From positions 1 to 42,444 of the forward strand of contig JAQXHN010000020.1 in the NCBI GenBank assembly GCA_029007295.1: a stretch of DNA of 42,444 nucleotides, in the 5' to 3' direction. Numbering within the stretch: position 1 is the first letter of the stretch; each line of letters starts with the position of its first letter. Positions 9,454 to 16,880 of this stretch are shown here, piece after piece. The translations under genes and the position numbers were made by a program. The notes under the pieces were generated by a model, which was given only the letters and a program-made list of their open reading frames with translations, ran no database searches and was not told the DNA's origin. The DNA comes from Clostridia bacterium (GTDB lineage: Bacteria > Bacillota > Clostridia > Oscillospirales > CAG-272).

Positions 9454-10490
9454 ATCCTTATCCTCATTGCCGACTTTTCGATATTTCCGATAACATAAGC
9501 GTCCTCGCCGTTTGCCTTAAGTATTGACAACGCCATCTGCACGTCACATTCGGATACCGTAACGCTCATACCGACTCCCATATTGAAGGTATTAAACATA
9601 TCACGCTCGGTAATGTTTCCGGCTTTTGCAATCAAATCAAATATCGGTAAAACACGAACATCTTTACGGTTAATAACAGCACCCAGTCCATCCGGGATAC
9701 TTCTCGGAATATTTTCGTAGAAGCCGCCGCCCGTAATATGGGAAATGCCCTTTACCTTGATTTTTTCAAGCAAAGCAAGTATAGGCTTTACGTAGATTTT
9801 TGTAGGCGTAAGCAAAGCTTCTCCGAGTGATTTTCCGCCCAGCTCGGCAACATACGATTTCATATTGCGGTTTTCTACATCAAAAACCTTGCGAACAAGA
9901 GAAAAGCCGTTTGAATGTACCCCGCTTGAGGGAAGAGCTATAATAACGTCACCCTCTTTCATTGTTTTATTATCTATGATTTTATTACGGTCTACAATAC
10001 CCGTGCTGTAGCCTGCAAGGTCATATTCGTTTTCGGGATAAAAACCGGGCATTTCGGCTGTTTCACCGCCGATCAGCGCAGCACCCGCTTGAACACATCC
10101 GTCACAAACTCCTTTAACAATATCGGCAATTCTTTCGGGAACATTTTTTCCGCAAGCAATATAGTCAAGGAAGAAAAGAGGTTTTGCTCCGCTGCAAATA
10201 ATATCGTTTACACACATAGCAACACAGTCAATGCCTACTGTATCGTGCTTGTCCATAAGGAAAGCAATTTTGAGTTTTGTGCCGACGCCGTCGGTTCCGC
10301 TAACCAAAATAGGATTCTTTATACCTGACAAATTAAGCGAAAAAAGTCCTCCGAATCCTCCTATATCCGAAAGCACGCCGTCGGTTTTTGTTAAAGCAAT
10401 ATGCTTTTTCATTAATTCAACAGACTTATATCCCGCAGTAATATCCACCCCGGCGTCAGCATAAGCCTTAGATTTCGAATTTTCTATCAT
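9447..10490 (-). CDS. purM: Phosphoribosylformylglycinamidine cyclo-ligase (AIR synthetase)
   Basis: PurM uses ATP to cyclise FGAM to AIR. The 347-residue length is standard. Typical segments are the N-terminal [36 protein letters not shown] for substrate and ATP binding, [13 protein letters not shown], and [11 protein letters not shown]. The gene starts three bases after the purF stop and its end overlaps the FNT channel gene by seven bases. No unusual change was seen. Confidence 0.97.
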   Translation of the reverse strand: MIENSKSKAYADAGVDITAGYKSVELMKKHIALTKTDGVLSDIGGFGGLFSLNLSGIKNPILVSGTDGVGTKLKIAFLMDKHDTVGIDCVAMCVNDIICSGAKPLFFLDYIACGKNVPERIADIVKGVCDGCVQAGAALIGGETAEMPGFYPENEYDLAGYSTGIVDRNKIIDNKTMKEGDVIIALPSSGVHSNGFSLVRKVFDVENRNMKSYVAELGGKSLGEALLTPTKIYVKPILALLEKIKVKGISHITGGGFYENIPRSIPDGLGAVINRKDVRVLPIFDLIAKAGNITERDMFNTFNMGVGMSVTVSECDVQMALSILKANGEDAYVIGNIEKSAMRIRIC

Positions 10491-10493
10491 TGA

Positions 10494-11918
10494 TTATTCC
10501 TTTCCGTTCCAACAATAGGTGCATAATTTGCACATCGGCAAGCCTATTGCTTTTTGAAGTCCTTCAAGAGTTTGAAATTCCAAAGAAGCAAGATGCAGTT
10601 TTTCGCAAATTGCTTTTCTTAGATTTTTGCCGCGTTCGGTCGTGGAATCGCTGTATTCATCAATATGCTGAAGACCTTGCTCGCCTTCAAGCTTCATTAT
10701 AATATTCCGTGTAAGCAAATCCATATCCCCGGTAGAACGGGAAAAATTTAAAAATTTGCATCCGTACATAATAGGAGGACAAGCCGAACGCATATGCACA
10801 GCCTTTGCGCCGCTCTCATAAAGAAATTCAACCGTTTCACGAAGCTGAGTTCCGCGAACAATCGAATCGTCGATAAACATAATTTCCTTATCACGAATAA
10901 GCTCGTTTACCGGTATTTGCTTCATTTTAGCAATTCGATTTCGCTCTTTTTGACTCGAGGGCATAAAGCTGCGGGGCCAGGTCGGTGTGTATTTGATAAA
11001 CGGTCTTGCGAAGGGTAAGTGCGTTTTGTTAGAAAAACCTATTGCGTGAGGTGTGCCGGAATCCGGTACGCCCGCTACACAGTCAACATGCGGAAGTGTA
11101 CCGTTATTTATTTCATTTTCAGCCATAATCTCACCGTTACGGTAACGCATTACCTCTACGTTAACCCCTTCGTAACTTGAAGTGGGAAAGCCGTAATATG
11201 ACCATAAAAACGAGCAAATGCACATTTCCTTATTGCCTTCGCTTAATGTTTTCATGCCGTCGGCGGTAATTTCTACAATTTCGGCTGGCATAAGCTCATA
11301 ATAATTTTCATATCCGAGTTTTTCGTAAGCAAAATGCTCAAAAGAAACACAGAATCCTCTTTCGCTCTTTCCTACGTGTACGGGTAGTCTTCCGAATTTA
11401 TCTCTTGCGGCAATGATACTGTTATTCTCGGTTAAAATAATAACAAGTGCAGTTCCTTTTATCATATCCTGAGCATAACGGATGCCTTCGGATATGGAGG
11501 CTTTTTGGTTTATAAAAGCGGCAACAAGCTCTGTAGTATTTACTCCGCCGCCCGAAATGGCATTCAGCTGACCTGCACATTCTTCAACATAATATTTAAC
11601 AAGCTCATCGACATTATTGATAATACCCACAACAGCTATGGCATATCTTCCGAGCTTTGAGCTTACAAGCAACGGCTGGGGGTCGCTGTCATTTATTGTT
11701 CCTAAAGCGCCGGTACCGGACATGTTTTCCAAAATACCGTCAAATTGAGTACGGAACGGAGCATTATTTATATTGTGTATTTTACGTTGTAAGCCTATTT
11801 GCTTTGAAAACGCCGCAATGCCTGCGCTTTTTGTGCCAAGATGGGAATGGTAATCGGTACCGAAAAAAACGTCCGATAGTGCGTCCTCATTGCCTACAAC
11901 TCCGAAAAATCCGCTCAT
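10494..11918 (-). CDS. purF: PurF-like amidophosphoribosyltransferase lacking the catalytic N-terminal Cys
   Basis: Glutamine PRPP amidotransferases normally begin, after processing, with a Cys nucleophile (CGI/CGV). This 474-residue protein begins MSGFFGVV, with Ser2 where Cys is expected. The glutaminase pocket is also altered: GALGTINDSDPQP replaces the usual Arg-containing stretch and VVGIINN the usual NGN. The phosphoribosyltransferase half is intact, with GVPDSGTPHAIGF and the PRPP loop FIDDSIVRGTQ (residues 349-358). Cys235, Cys387, Cys463 and Cys466 match the four iron-sulfur ligands of Bacillus PurF by position, so a 4Fe-4S cluster is plausible. It lies 3 bases from purM and 11 from purC. 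It probably makes phosphoribosylamine from free ammonia, or depends on another protein for ammonia; this is inference. It is the only PurF in the window. Confidence 0.88.
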   Translation of the reverse strand: MSGFFGVVGNEDALSDVFFGTDYHSHLGTKSAGIAAFSKQIGLQRKIHNINNAPFRTQFDGILENMSGTGALGTINDSDPQPLLVSSKLGRYAIAVVGIINNVDELVKYYVEECAGQLNAISGGGVNTTELVAAFINQKASISEGIRYAQDMIKGTALVIILTENNSIIAARDKFGRLPVHVGKSERGFCVSFEHFAYEKLGYENYYELMPAEIVEITADGMKTLSEGNKEMCICSFLWSYYGFPTSSYEGVNVEVMRYRNGEIMAENEINNGTLPHVDCVAGVPDSGTPHAIGFSNKTHLPFARPFIKYTPTWPRSFMPSSQKERNRIAKMKQIPVNELIRDKEIMFIDDSIVRGTQLRETVEFLYESGAKAVHMRSACPPIMYGCKFLNFSRSTGDMDLLTRNIIMKLEGEQGLQHIDEYSDSTTERGKNLRKAICEKLHLASLEFQTLEGLQKAIGLPMCKLCTYCWNGKE

Positions 11919-11929
11919 ATCAAGACTCC

Positions 11930-12619
11930 TTATTTATTTGCAGAAAAGAATAATTCGGAAAGCGTCATGGGATCAATGTATTTGCCGTCCTTATAAACTC
12001 GCATGTTGCCCGACGCAATTTCGTCAATCAGCATAACATTGCCGTCACAATCATAACCGAATTCAAATTTAATATCGTACAGAACAAGCCCCTTTTCATT
12101 TAAATCGTCTGCAACGATTTTTGTAATCCTTTGAGTCATTTCCTTTATTTCGTCATATTGAGCTTCCGTCATGATGTTCAAAGCGGCAAGAGCGTCTTTT
12201 GTAACAAGCGGATCGCCCTTTTCATCGTTTTTAAATGTCATCTCAACATACGCCGGGAGATCGGAGCCCTCTGAAATATATTCGCCGTATCTGCGTATAA
12301 AACTGCCTACCGCCTTATAACGGCATATTACTTCAAGACCGTGACCGAACACCTTGCCGGGTACAACCTCCATTGTAGTATCGCCGAGATTTGCATTAAC
12401 AAAATGCGTTTTTATTCCTGCGGCGTTAACTTTTTCAAAAAAGTATACGGACATGCGAAGGTTCACATCGCCGACGCCCTCGATTGTAAGTCCTACAGAG
12501 TTTTCACCCGGATCAAAAACGCCGTCCTTGCCTGTGCAATCATCTTTGAATTTCAAAAGATAATTGCCGTTTTCAAGCGAATAAACATTTTTAGTCTTTC
12601 CTGTGTAAACCAGTTCCAT
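11930..12619 (-). CDS. purC: SAICAR synthetase
   Basis: PurC joins CAIR and aspartate with ATP to form SAICAR. At 229 residues it is the usual short bacterial form. Visible motifs are the N-terminal [20 protein letters not shown], the [14 protein letters not shown] segment, and DIKFEFGYD with [11 protein letters not shown] near the C terminus (substrate and Mg binding). It follows purE by 26 bases and precedes purF by 11 bases. The partner enzyme PurB, which would release AICAR, is not in the window. Confidence 0.97.
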   Translation of the reverse strand: MELVYTGKTKNVYSLENGNYLLKFKDDCTGKDGVFDPGENSVGLTIEGVGDVNLRMSVYFFEKVNAAGIKTHFVNANLGDTTMEVVPGKVFGHGLEVICRYKAVGSFIRRYGEYISEGSDLPAYVEMTFKNDEKGDPLVTKDALAALNIMTEAQYDEIKEMTQRITKIVADDLNEKGLVLYDIKFEFGYDCDGNVMLIDEIASGNMRVYKDGKYIDPMTLSELFFSANK

Positions 12620-12645
12620 TATTCAATCTCCTTAATGTTTTTAAT

Positions 12646-13134
12646 TTAGAGCTTATCTGCTATTTCGGTATTTTTTCTAAGAACAGCCTCTGCGTCCTTA
12701 ATTCTTTTTTCTTTAAGCTTTTCAGAGAGCTCGGGCTCGCTTAATGCCAAAATTTGAACAGACAGCAAAGCGGCATTGACTCCTGCGTTTATTGCAACTG
12801 TTGCAACCGGTATTCCGGAAGGCATTTGTACAGTTGAAAGAAGGGCGTCAATGCCGTCAAGTGTATTTGATTTACAGGGTATCCCGATAACAGGCAGTAC
12901 GGTCTGAGCAGCAATTGCTCCCGCTAAATGCGCCGCCATTCCTGCCGCCGCAATAATTACTCCGAATCCGTTTTCAGCTGCTTCTCTTGCAAACTCGGCG
13001 GCCTCTGCCGGAGTTCGGTGTGCAGAAAAAATATGAGCCTCATAGGGAACACCGAATTCTTTTAATGTATCTACAGCTTTTTGTACAATCGGCAAATCAC
13101 TGTCGCTGCCCATTATAATCCCGACTTTTTTCAT
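12646..13134 (-). CDS. purE: N5-carboxyaminoimidazole ribonucleotide mutase, class I PurE
   Basis: The 162-residue protein carries [20 protein letters not shown] and [11 protein letters not shown], the signature of class I PurE, which moves CO2 from N5 to C4 of the imidazole to form CAIR. Class I enzymes normally work with PurK, which is not found in this window. It is the first gene of the purine operon; an AGGAGG site (13141-13146) stands seven bases before the ATG. The ZTP riboswitch and its terminator lie directly upstream, so this gene receives the regulatory decision for the whole operon. Confidence 0.96.
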   Translation of the reverse strand: MKKVGIIMGSDSDLPIVQKAVDTLKEFGVPYEAHIFSAHRTPAEAAEFAREAAENGFGVIIAAAGMAAHLAGAIAAQTVLPVIGIPCKSNTLDGIDALLSTVQMPSGIPVATVAINAGVNAALLSVQILALSEPELSEKLKEKRIKDAEAVLRKNTEIADKL

Positions 13135-13155
13135 AGTAATCCTCCTATAATAATC

Positions 13156-13196
13156 AAAAAAGGGTGCAGTTAAGGTGTAAACTCTTAACTACGCCC
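13156..13196 (-). terminator. Riboswitch-controlled intrinsic terminator before purE
   Basis: On the minus strand, a stem of about 12 base pairs runs from 13196 to 13162 (GGG.GTAGTTAAG against CTTAACTGCACCC, one C-A mismatch, one G-U pair), then TTTTTT at 13161-13156. Its 5' arm begins with the GGGC that also forms the 3' edge of the ZTP aptamer, so ligand binding should prevent terminator formation and permit read-through into purE. Confidence 0.85.
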
Positions 13197-13266
13197 AGAC
13201 GGCCGGCATCCTAATAATTTCTCGCTCCCTTGCAGTAATCTGCTTATCCGTCAGTAACGAGAAACC
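13192..13266 (-). promoter_or_regulatory. ZTP/ZMP riboswitch (pfl motif) controlling the purine operon
   Basis: Read on the minus strand, TTTCTCG pairs with CGAGAAA to close the first subdomain, with the conserved TTACTGACGG and AAGGGAGCGAG internal-loop strands and a GCAG-ATTA-CTGC hairpin between. The second subdomain shows the diagnostic GCCGGCCGTCTGGGCG (13192-13207), which in the pfl family forms the ligand pocket and pseudoknot. This RNA senses ZTP/ZMP, the AICAR nucleotide that accumulates when formyl-THF is short, and known members turn genes on. Its position before purE fits. Confidence 0.93.
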
Positions 13267-13272
13267 GTATTC

Positions 13273-13301
13273 AGTATAGCATGAACCGGCGTTGATGTCA
13301 A
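13273..13301 (-). promoter_or_regulatory. Promoter of the purine operon
   Basis: On the minus strand TTGACA (13301-13296), a 17-base spacer and TATACT (13278-13273) form a near-consensus sigma-A promoter. Transcription would start near 13266, exactly at the 5' edge of the ZTP riboswitch. Confidence 0.9.
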
Positions 13302-13383
13302 CTGTACAAATATATATAATTGTAATTATTTATCGATATTTATTGTATAAAAAGACAAAAATCAATCTTTATAAATCCTTTAT

Positions 13384-13412
13384 TTGACGTTATCCGTTTT
13401 ATATGCTATAAT
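13384..13412 (+). promoter_or_regulatory. Promoter of the 13.4-kb plus-strand gene
   Basis: TTGACG (13384-13389), a 17-base spacer and TATAAT (13407-13412). It diverges from the purine promoter. The 313-base gap between purE and the next gene therefore holds the terminator, ZTP aptamer and two back-to-back promoters; bases 13302-13383 show nothing else. Confidence 0.85.
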
Positions 13413-13447
13413 AGGTATGGAATTTATGTTGTGTTGAAAGGCTGTAA

Positions 13448-13945
13448 ATGAAAAAGAATTTACTGAATCCGTTCTTATTGTTCTTGGTCGGGTTAGCTCT
13501 CGGAGTAATTTCAAGAATATTTGATATATATTTTGATACTCTTGGAAATATTTTTTCTCAAATGGCTGTATGGATTCTGCTCGGAACCGTTATTTCGATT
13601 TTCAGCAGGACAAAGAAAAACGCAATGCTGAATATTTTTCCTTTTTGTATAGGAATGCTTATTACATATTATTTAACGTCTGCCGTAACCGACGGCGTAT
13701 ACGGCAAAGCTTTTATTATCGGCTGGACTGTTTTTGTGTTCTGTTCTCCTATTCTTGCATACTTCGCATGGTTATCAAAAGAAGACGGGCTTTTTCCGAA
13801 ATTAATAAGCGTAGGAATAGTAGCCGTGTCTGTTCTGTCAAGCATACTTTTATTTGACAGATTGCGTTTCTATGATTTAATAATTGACTCTTTACTTATC
13901 TATTTTCTGTTCTTTAAAAAAGTTAAACGAGGCAAAATAAATTGA
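13448..13945 (+). CDS. Small multi-spanning membrane protein, unknown function
   Basis: The 165-residue product is almost entirely hydrophobic, with about five membrane segments (roughly residues 9-27, 33-51, 61-80, 88-108 and 117-134, with a further hydrophobic stretch at 142-155) and a basic tail (KKVKRGKIN). A GAAAGG ribosome site at 13436-13441 stands before the ATG and a near-consensus promoter lies just upstream. I do not recognise its function; it resembles a family of uncharacterised Firmicutes membrane proteins. The downstream regulator gene has its own promoter, so co-operation with it is only suggested by closeness. Confidence 0.75.
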   Translation: MKKNLLNPFLLFLVGLALGVISRIFDIYFDTLGNIFSQMAVWILLGTVISIFSRTKKNAMLNIFPFCIGMLITYYLTSAVTDGVYGKAFIIGWTVFVFCSPILAYFAWLSKEDGLFPKLISVGIVAVSVLSSILLFDRLRFYDLIIDSLLIYFLFFKKVKRGKIN

Positions 13946-13973
13946 CGTTTTTTAATTCTTTTAACGTTTTCTC

Positions 13974-14003
13974 TTGACCTTTGTCTTATGAAAATGGTAT
14001 AAT
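13974..14003 (+). promoter_or_regulatory. Promoter of the XRE regulator gene
   Basis: TTGACC (13974-13979), an 18-base spacer and TATAAT (13998-14003). The predicted start site near 14010 lies downstream of the in-frame ATG at 14004, which rules that ATG out as the translation start. Confidence 0.8.
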
Positions 14004-14030
14004 ATGTTAAATTCAGTAAGGTGGGAGTTT

Positions 14031-14627
14031 ATGGATTCACTGAAAATTATTATTGCTTCAAATATTCAGGCGCTTCGCAAGTCTTATCCTTTGACTCAAG
14101 CGGAGCTTGCCGAAAAGTTAAATTACTCCGACAAGGCTGTCTCCAAATGGGAAAGGGGAGAGTCCGTTCCAGATATAGAAATATTGGTAAAAATCTCAGA
14201 GCTTTTCGGGGTTTCTGTAGATTACCTCGTTAAGGATCACGGCGACGAAGCTCCTAAAGTTACCGTTAACGAAAAGAAGATCAGCTTAAGAAACAGAATA
14301 CTGATTCCCATTCTAAGCATAATTCTTGTTTGGGCTATAGCCACAATTGCGGTGATTGTTCTCGATTACGTATCTCCTTCATTTAAATACAACTGGTTGA
14401 TAATGTTATCGGCAGCCGTTATTTCGCTTATCATAGCGCTTGTTTTTAATTCTATTTGGGGAATCGGAAAAGTCAATTATGTTATTATTTCCTTAATGCT
14501 TTGGATGATATTATGGCTGATATACAGGCTTTTACTTAAGGAATTTCCTGTTTTCTTTGCCATAGGAATACCCGGTCAGGTGTTAATAATTTTATCTTCT
14601 TTTCTGAGCTACAGAAATAAAAAATAA
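14031..14627 (+). CDS. XRE-family regulator with C-terminal membrane segments
   Basis: An N-terminal XRE/Cro-type helix-turn-helix occupies about residues 4-58 (IQALRKSYPLTQAELAEKL, YSDKAVSKWERGESVPDIE). The C-terminal half holds about four hydrophobic segments, so it is a membrane-tethered DNA-binding protein. The ATG at 14031 is chosen because AAGGTGGG precedes it and the earlier ATG overlaps the promoter -10 box; this gives 198 residues. Such proteins often regulate neighbouring membrane genes; the preceding 165-residue membrane protein and the following DUF362 gene (4-base gap) are candidate targets or partners. The signal sensed is unknown. Confidence 0.85.
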   Translation: MDSLKIIIASNIQALRKSYPLTQAELAEKLNYSDKAVSKWERGESVPDIEILVKISELFGVSVDYLVKDHGDEAPKVTVNEKKISLRNRILIPILSIILVWAIATIAVIVLDYVSPSFKYNWLIMLSAAVISLIIALVFNSIWGIGKVNYVIISLMLWMILWLIYRLLLKEFPVFFAIGIPGQVLIILSSFLSYRNKK

Positions 14628-14631
14628 TATT

Positions 14632-15783
14632 ATGAATAATACGGTTTATGCAGTAGATTGTAATTCCTACGGCGATTCGGATATAACAAAATCATTTGAT
14701 AGCTTGTTTGGCTACGGCTTATTTGATTTTATAAAGCCCGGTATGACGGTTGGAATAAAATTAAATCTTGTCAGCGCAAAATCACCCGACACTGCGGTTA
14801 CAACCAATCCCCGATTGATTTATGAATTATGCAAAAGGATTACAAACCTTGGAGCAAGTGTTGTTTTGGGCGATTCTCCGGGCGGACCTTTTACATCCGT
14901 TTATCTTTCACATGTTTATACGGTAACGGGTCTTAGCGAAATTGAAAATAAACTTGGCGAAGTAAAGCTGAACAGAGATTTTTCTTGTTCGCATGAAGAA
15001 AATTATTCATCTGCCTTTATAATGCATTCATTTGACTATACAAGCTGGCTGAAAAAGGTTGATTGCATAATAAACTTTGCTAAGCTTAAAACGCACGGAA
15101 TGATGGGAATGTCTTGCAGTGTAAAAAATATGTTCGGCGCTATTCCGGGTACCGTTAAGCCTGAATATCATTACCGTTTTTCGAATGCAAAAGATTTTGC
15201 CGATATGCTTTTGGACCTTAACAGATATTTTAAACCGGCATTAAATATTGTAGACGGAGTTGTTGCCATGGAGGGCAACGGACCGACAATGGGTACTCCT
15301 CGCTTTGCAGGGAAAATCCTTGCGTCATCAAATCCGTATAACCTTGACATGGTATGTGCAAAGTTGATATCTCTTGATGAATCAAAGGTTCCGACTCTTG
15401 AAACGGCGGTAACACACAATTTAGGAGAAAAAATAGAAAATATTAAGCTGGTAGGGAATATACTGCCGATTAAAGATTTTAACAATATTGAAAAAGTTAA
15501 CAGTATTGAATTTCTCAACGAATTGGTAGGATTTAAAGGAAGGTTCTTCGGCAAAATAATAAAGAGCGCTATGTGCTCGCGACCTTCGCTCAAATCTTCA
15601 AAGTGTATCGGATGCAGAAAATGCAACGATATCTGTCCCGCAAAGGCAATTACAATGAAAAGTTCCAAACCGAGGATTGACAGAAGTAAGTGTATTAGGT
15701 GCTTTTGTTGTCAGGAATTTTGCCCGAAGGGAGCTTTAAAGGTTCACAGACCCGTAATTGCAAGACTTTTGACAAAAATTTGA
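14632..15783 (+). CDS. DUF362 protein with C-terminal two-cluster ferredoxin domain
   Basis: The 383-residue protein has an N-terminal DUF362 domain (GMTVGIKLNLVSAKSPDTAVTT near residue 40, INFAKLKTHGMMGMS near 147, KNMFG) and a C-terminal bacterial ferredoxin domain. The ferredoxin part has two CxxCxxCxxxCP motifs: Cys325, 328, 331, 335 and Cys354, 357, 360, 364, sufficient for two 4Fe-4S clusters. DUF362 proteins are widespread in anaerobes and their reaction is unproven; a role in electron transfer or cofactor assembly is inferred. No clear Shine-Dalgarno precedes the ATG, so translation is probably coupled to the regulator gene four bases upstream. No signal peptide; cytosolic. Confidence 0.88.
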   Translation: MNNTVYAVDCNSYGDSDITKSFDSLFGYGLFDFIKPGMTVGIKLNLVSAKSPDTAVTTNPRLIYELCKRITNLGASVVLGDSPGGPFTSVYLSHVYTVTGLSEIENKLGEVKLNRDFSCSHEENYSSAFIMHSFDYTSWLKKVDCIINFAKLKTHGMMGMSCSVKNMFGAIPGTVKPEYHYRFSNAKDFADMLLDLNRYFKPALNIVDGVVAMEGNGPTMGTPRFAGKILASSNPYNLDMVCAKLISLDESKVPTLETAVTHNLGEKIENIKLVGNILPIKDFNNIEKVNSIEFLNELVGFKGRFFGKIIKSAMCSRPSLKSSKCIGCRKCNDICPAKAITMKSSKPRIDRSKCIRCFCCQEFCPKGALKVHRPVIARLLTKI

Positions 15784-15795
15784 ATTGGATTATCT

Positions 15796-16527
15796 ATGAA
15801 AGAATTTTCAGTATTACTTGCCGAAATTCCGATTGATATAAGAGTGAATTTCGATAGTACCGAATATTTTTTAAGAGAATATATAACCGAAAAAAAAGGA
15901 ATATTCGGTATTAACGTTACAACCGAAGACATTGAATACGAAAAAGCAATATACCGAGAAAACGAAGCTAAGGAAGGCATTTGCAGCCGTAATTACCCCG
16001 AAGAATATCTTGAAACTCTTTCTCTGTACCGAAAAATTGCGGAAATAATGCCGTTTTACAACGTTTTTTTAATACACGGGGCGGCTGTAGCATATGAAGA
16101 TGAAGCTTATTTATTTACTGCGAGGAGCGTAGTGGGAAAAACAACCCACGTACAAAATTGGCTTAAGGTATTTAAGGATAACTGCAAAATAATCAACGGA
16201 GACAAACCGCTTATAAAAATTTCTGACAAATGTGTTTATGTATGCGGTACTCCGTGGCAGGGAAAAGAGAATTACGGGAATAACTTAATTGTTCCGTTAA
16301 AAAGCATTTGTGTTTTAAAAAGAGGCAATGAAAACCGTATAGCCAAAGCAAAATATTCAAACGAGATTTCAACATTATTACCGCAAATTTATAAATCCCG
16401 CGATGCACGCTCATATTCTCAGACAATAGAATTGTTTGAAAGAATGACAAGGCTGGTTCCTCTTTATAAATTAGAGTGTACAAAAGATAAGGAAAGTGCC
16501 GTAATCGCTTACAACATGATGAAATAA
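15796..16527 (+). CDS. HPr-kinase/PEPCK-like P-loop protein with a degenerate Walker A motif
   Basis: This 243-residue protein resembles the HPr serine kinase C-terminal-like proteins common in Clostridia. Family features are FLIHGAAVAY (residues 91-100), the P-loop position TARSVVGKTTH (108-118), IINGDKPLI (132-140) and CGTPWQGKENYG (150-161). In relatives the loop reads like APSGTGKTT; here the glycines before GKTT are replaced (ARSVVGKTT), although Lys115 and Thr116 remain. It follows the DUF362 gene by 12 bases and is the last gene before a strong terminator. Its substrate is unknown; a kinase-like role on a small protein or peptide is only suggested by the fold. Nucleotide binding may be weak or altered. 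Confidence 0.75.
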   Translation: MKEFSVLLAEIPIDIRVNFDSTEYFLREYITEKKGIFGINVTTEDIEYEKAIYRENEAKEGICSRNYPEEYLETLSLYRKIAEIMPFYNVFLIHGAAVAYEDEAYLFTARSVVGKTTHVQNWLKVFKDNCKIINGDKPLIKISDKCVYVCGTPWQGKENYGNNLIVPLKSICVLKRGNENRIAKAKYSNEISTLLPQIYKSRDARSYSQTIELFERMTRLVPLYKLECTKDKESAVIAYNMMK

Positions 16528-16530
16528 AAA

Positions 16531-16567
16531 CCGACAAAGCAAATCTTATTGCTTAGTCGGCTTTTTT
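16531..16567 (+). terminator. Terminator of the 13.4-16.5 kb cluster
   Basis: CCGAC-A-AAGCAA (16531-16542) pairs with TTGCTT-A-GTCGG (16549-16560), with one A-A mismatch, followed by CTTTTTT. It starts three bases after the stop codon of the P-loop protein gene. Confidence 0.88.
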
Positions 16568-16571
16568 CATC

Positions 16572-16599
16572 AAAAAAGAACACCCTCAGGTGTTCTTTT
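16572..16599 (-). terminator. Terminator of the tRNA-Ser gene
   Basis: On the minus strand AAAGAACACC, a four-base TGAG loop and GGTGTTCTTTTTT form a strong hairpin with U tail, three bases after the encoded CCA of tRNA-Ser. Confidence 0.88.
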
Positions 16600-16602
16600 C
16601 AG

Positions 16603-16693
16603 TGGCGGAGAAGAAGAGATTCGAACTCTTGAGACCCGTTAAGGCCTACACGATTTCCAGTCGTGCGCCCTCGACCAACTAGGCGACTTCTCC
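16603..16693 (-). tRNA. tRNA-Ser (anticodon GGA)
   Basis: The 91-base gene has a 7-bp acceptor stem (GGAGAAG with CTTCTCC), discriminator G, and an encoded CCA at 16605-16603. The anticodon arm CACGACTGGAAATCGTG presents GGA, and the long variable arm (GGCCTTAACGGGTC) is typical of serine tRNA. The T arm reads AGAGTTCGAATCTCT. Confidence 0.97.
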
Positions 16694-16713
16694 GTGTTGT
16701 TCGGACGACAGAA

Positions 16714-16742
16714 ATTATACCATAACAATATATATTTGTCAA
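16714..16742 (-). promoter_or_regulatory. Promoter of tRNA-Ser
   Basis: On the minus strand a full consensus: TTGACA (16742-16737), 17-base spacer, TATAAT (16719-16714), about 20 bases before the tRNA. Confidence 0.92.
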
Positions 16743-16821
16743 GAGAAAAAATCATATTTAATAATTTTTGATTTAAGGAAAACATTATTTATACACCAAA
16801 AAAGCAAATTATGTTAAATAC

Positions 16822-16850
16822 TTGAAATAGTATAATAAATGTGTTACAAT
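16822..16850 (+). promoter_or_regulatory. Probable promoter of the PHP phosphoesterase gene
   Basis: TTGAAA (16822-16827), a 17-base spacer and TACAAT (16845-16850). A second TATAAT at 16831-16836 lacks a usable -35 box. Bases 16743-16821 show nothing recognisable. Confidence 0.65.
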
Positions 16851-16880
16851 TATTAAAACATAGTAAATAGACGGACGCTA

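Noticed and set aside
13937..13973. Terminator after the membrane protein gene at 13448-13945
   Set aside because: The ACGTTTT words are direct repeats, not an inverted repeat, so no hairpin forms.
14004..14030. ATG at 14004 as start of the XRE regulator
   Set aside because: It overlaps the -10 box and lies upstream of the predicted transcription start; the ATG at 14031 has a good ribosome site.
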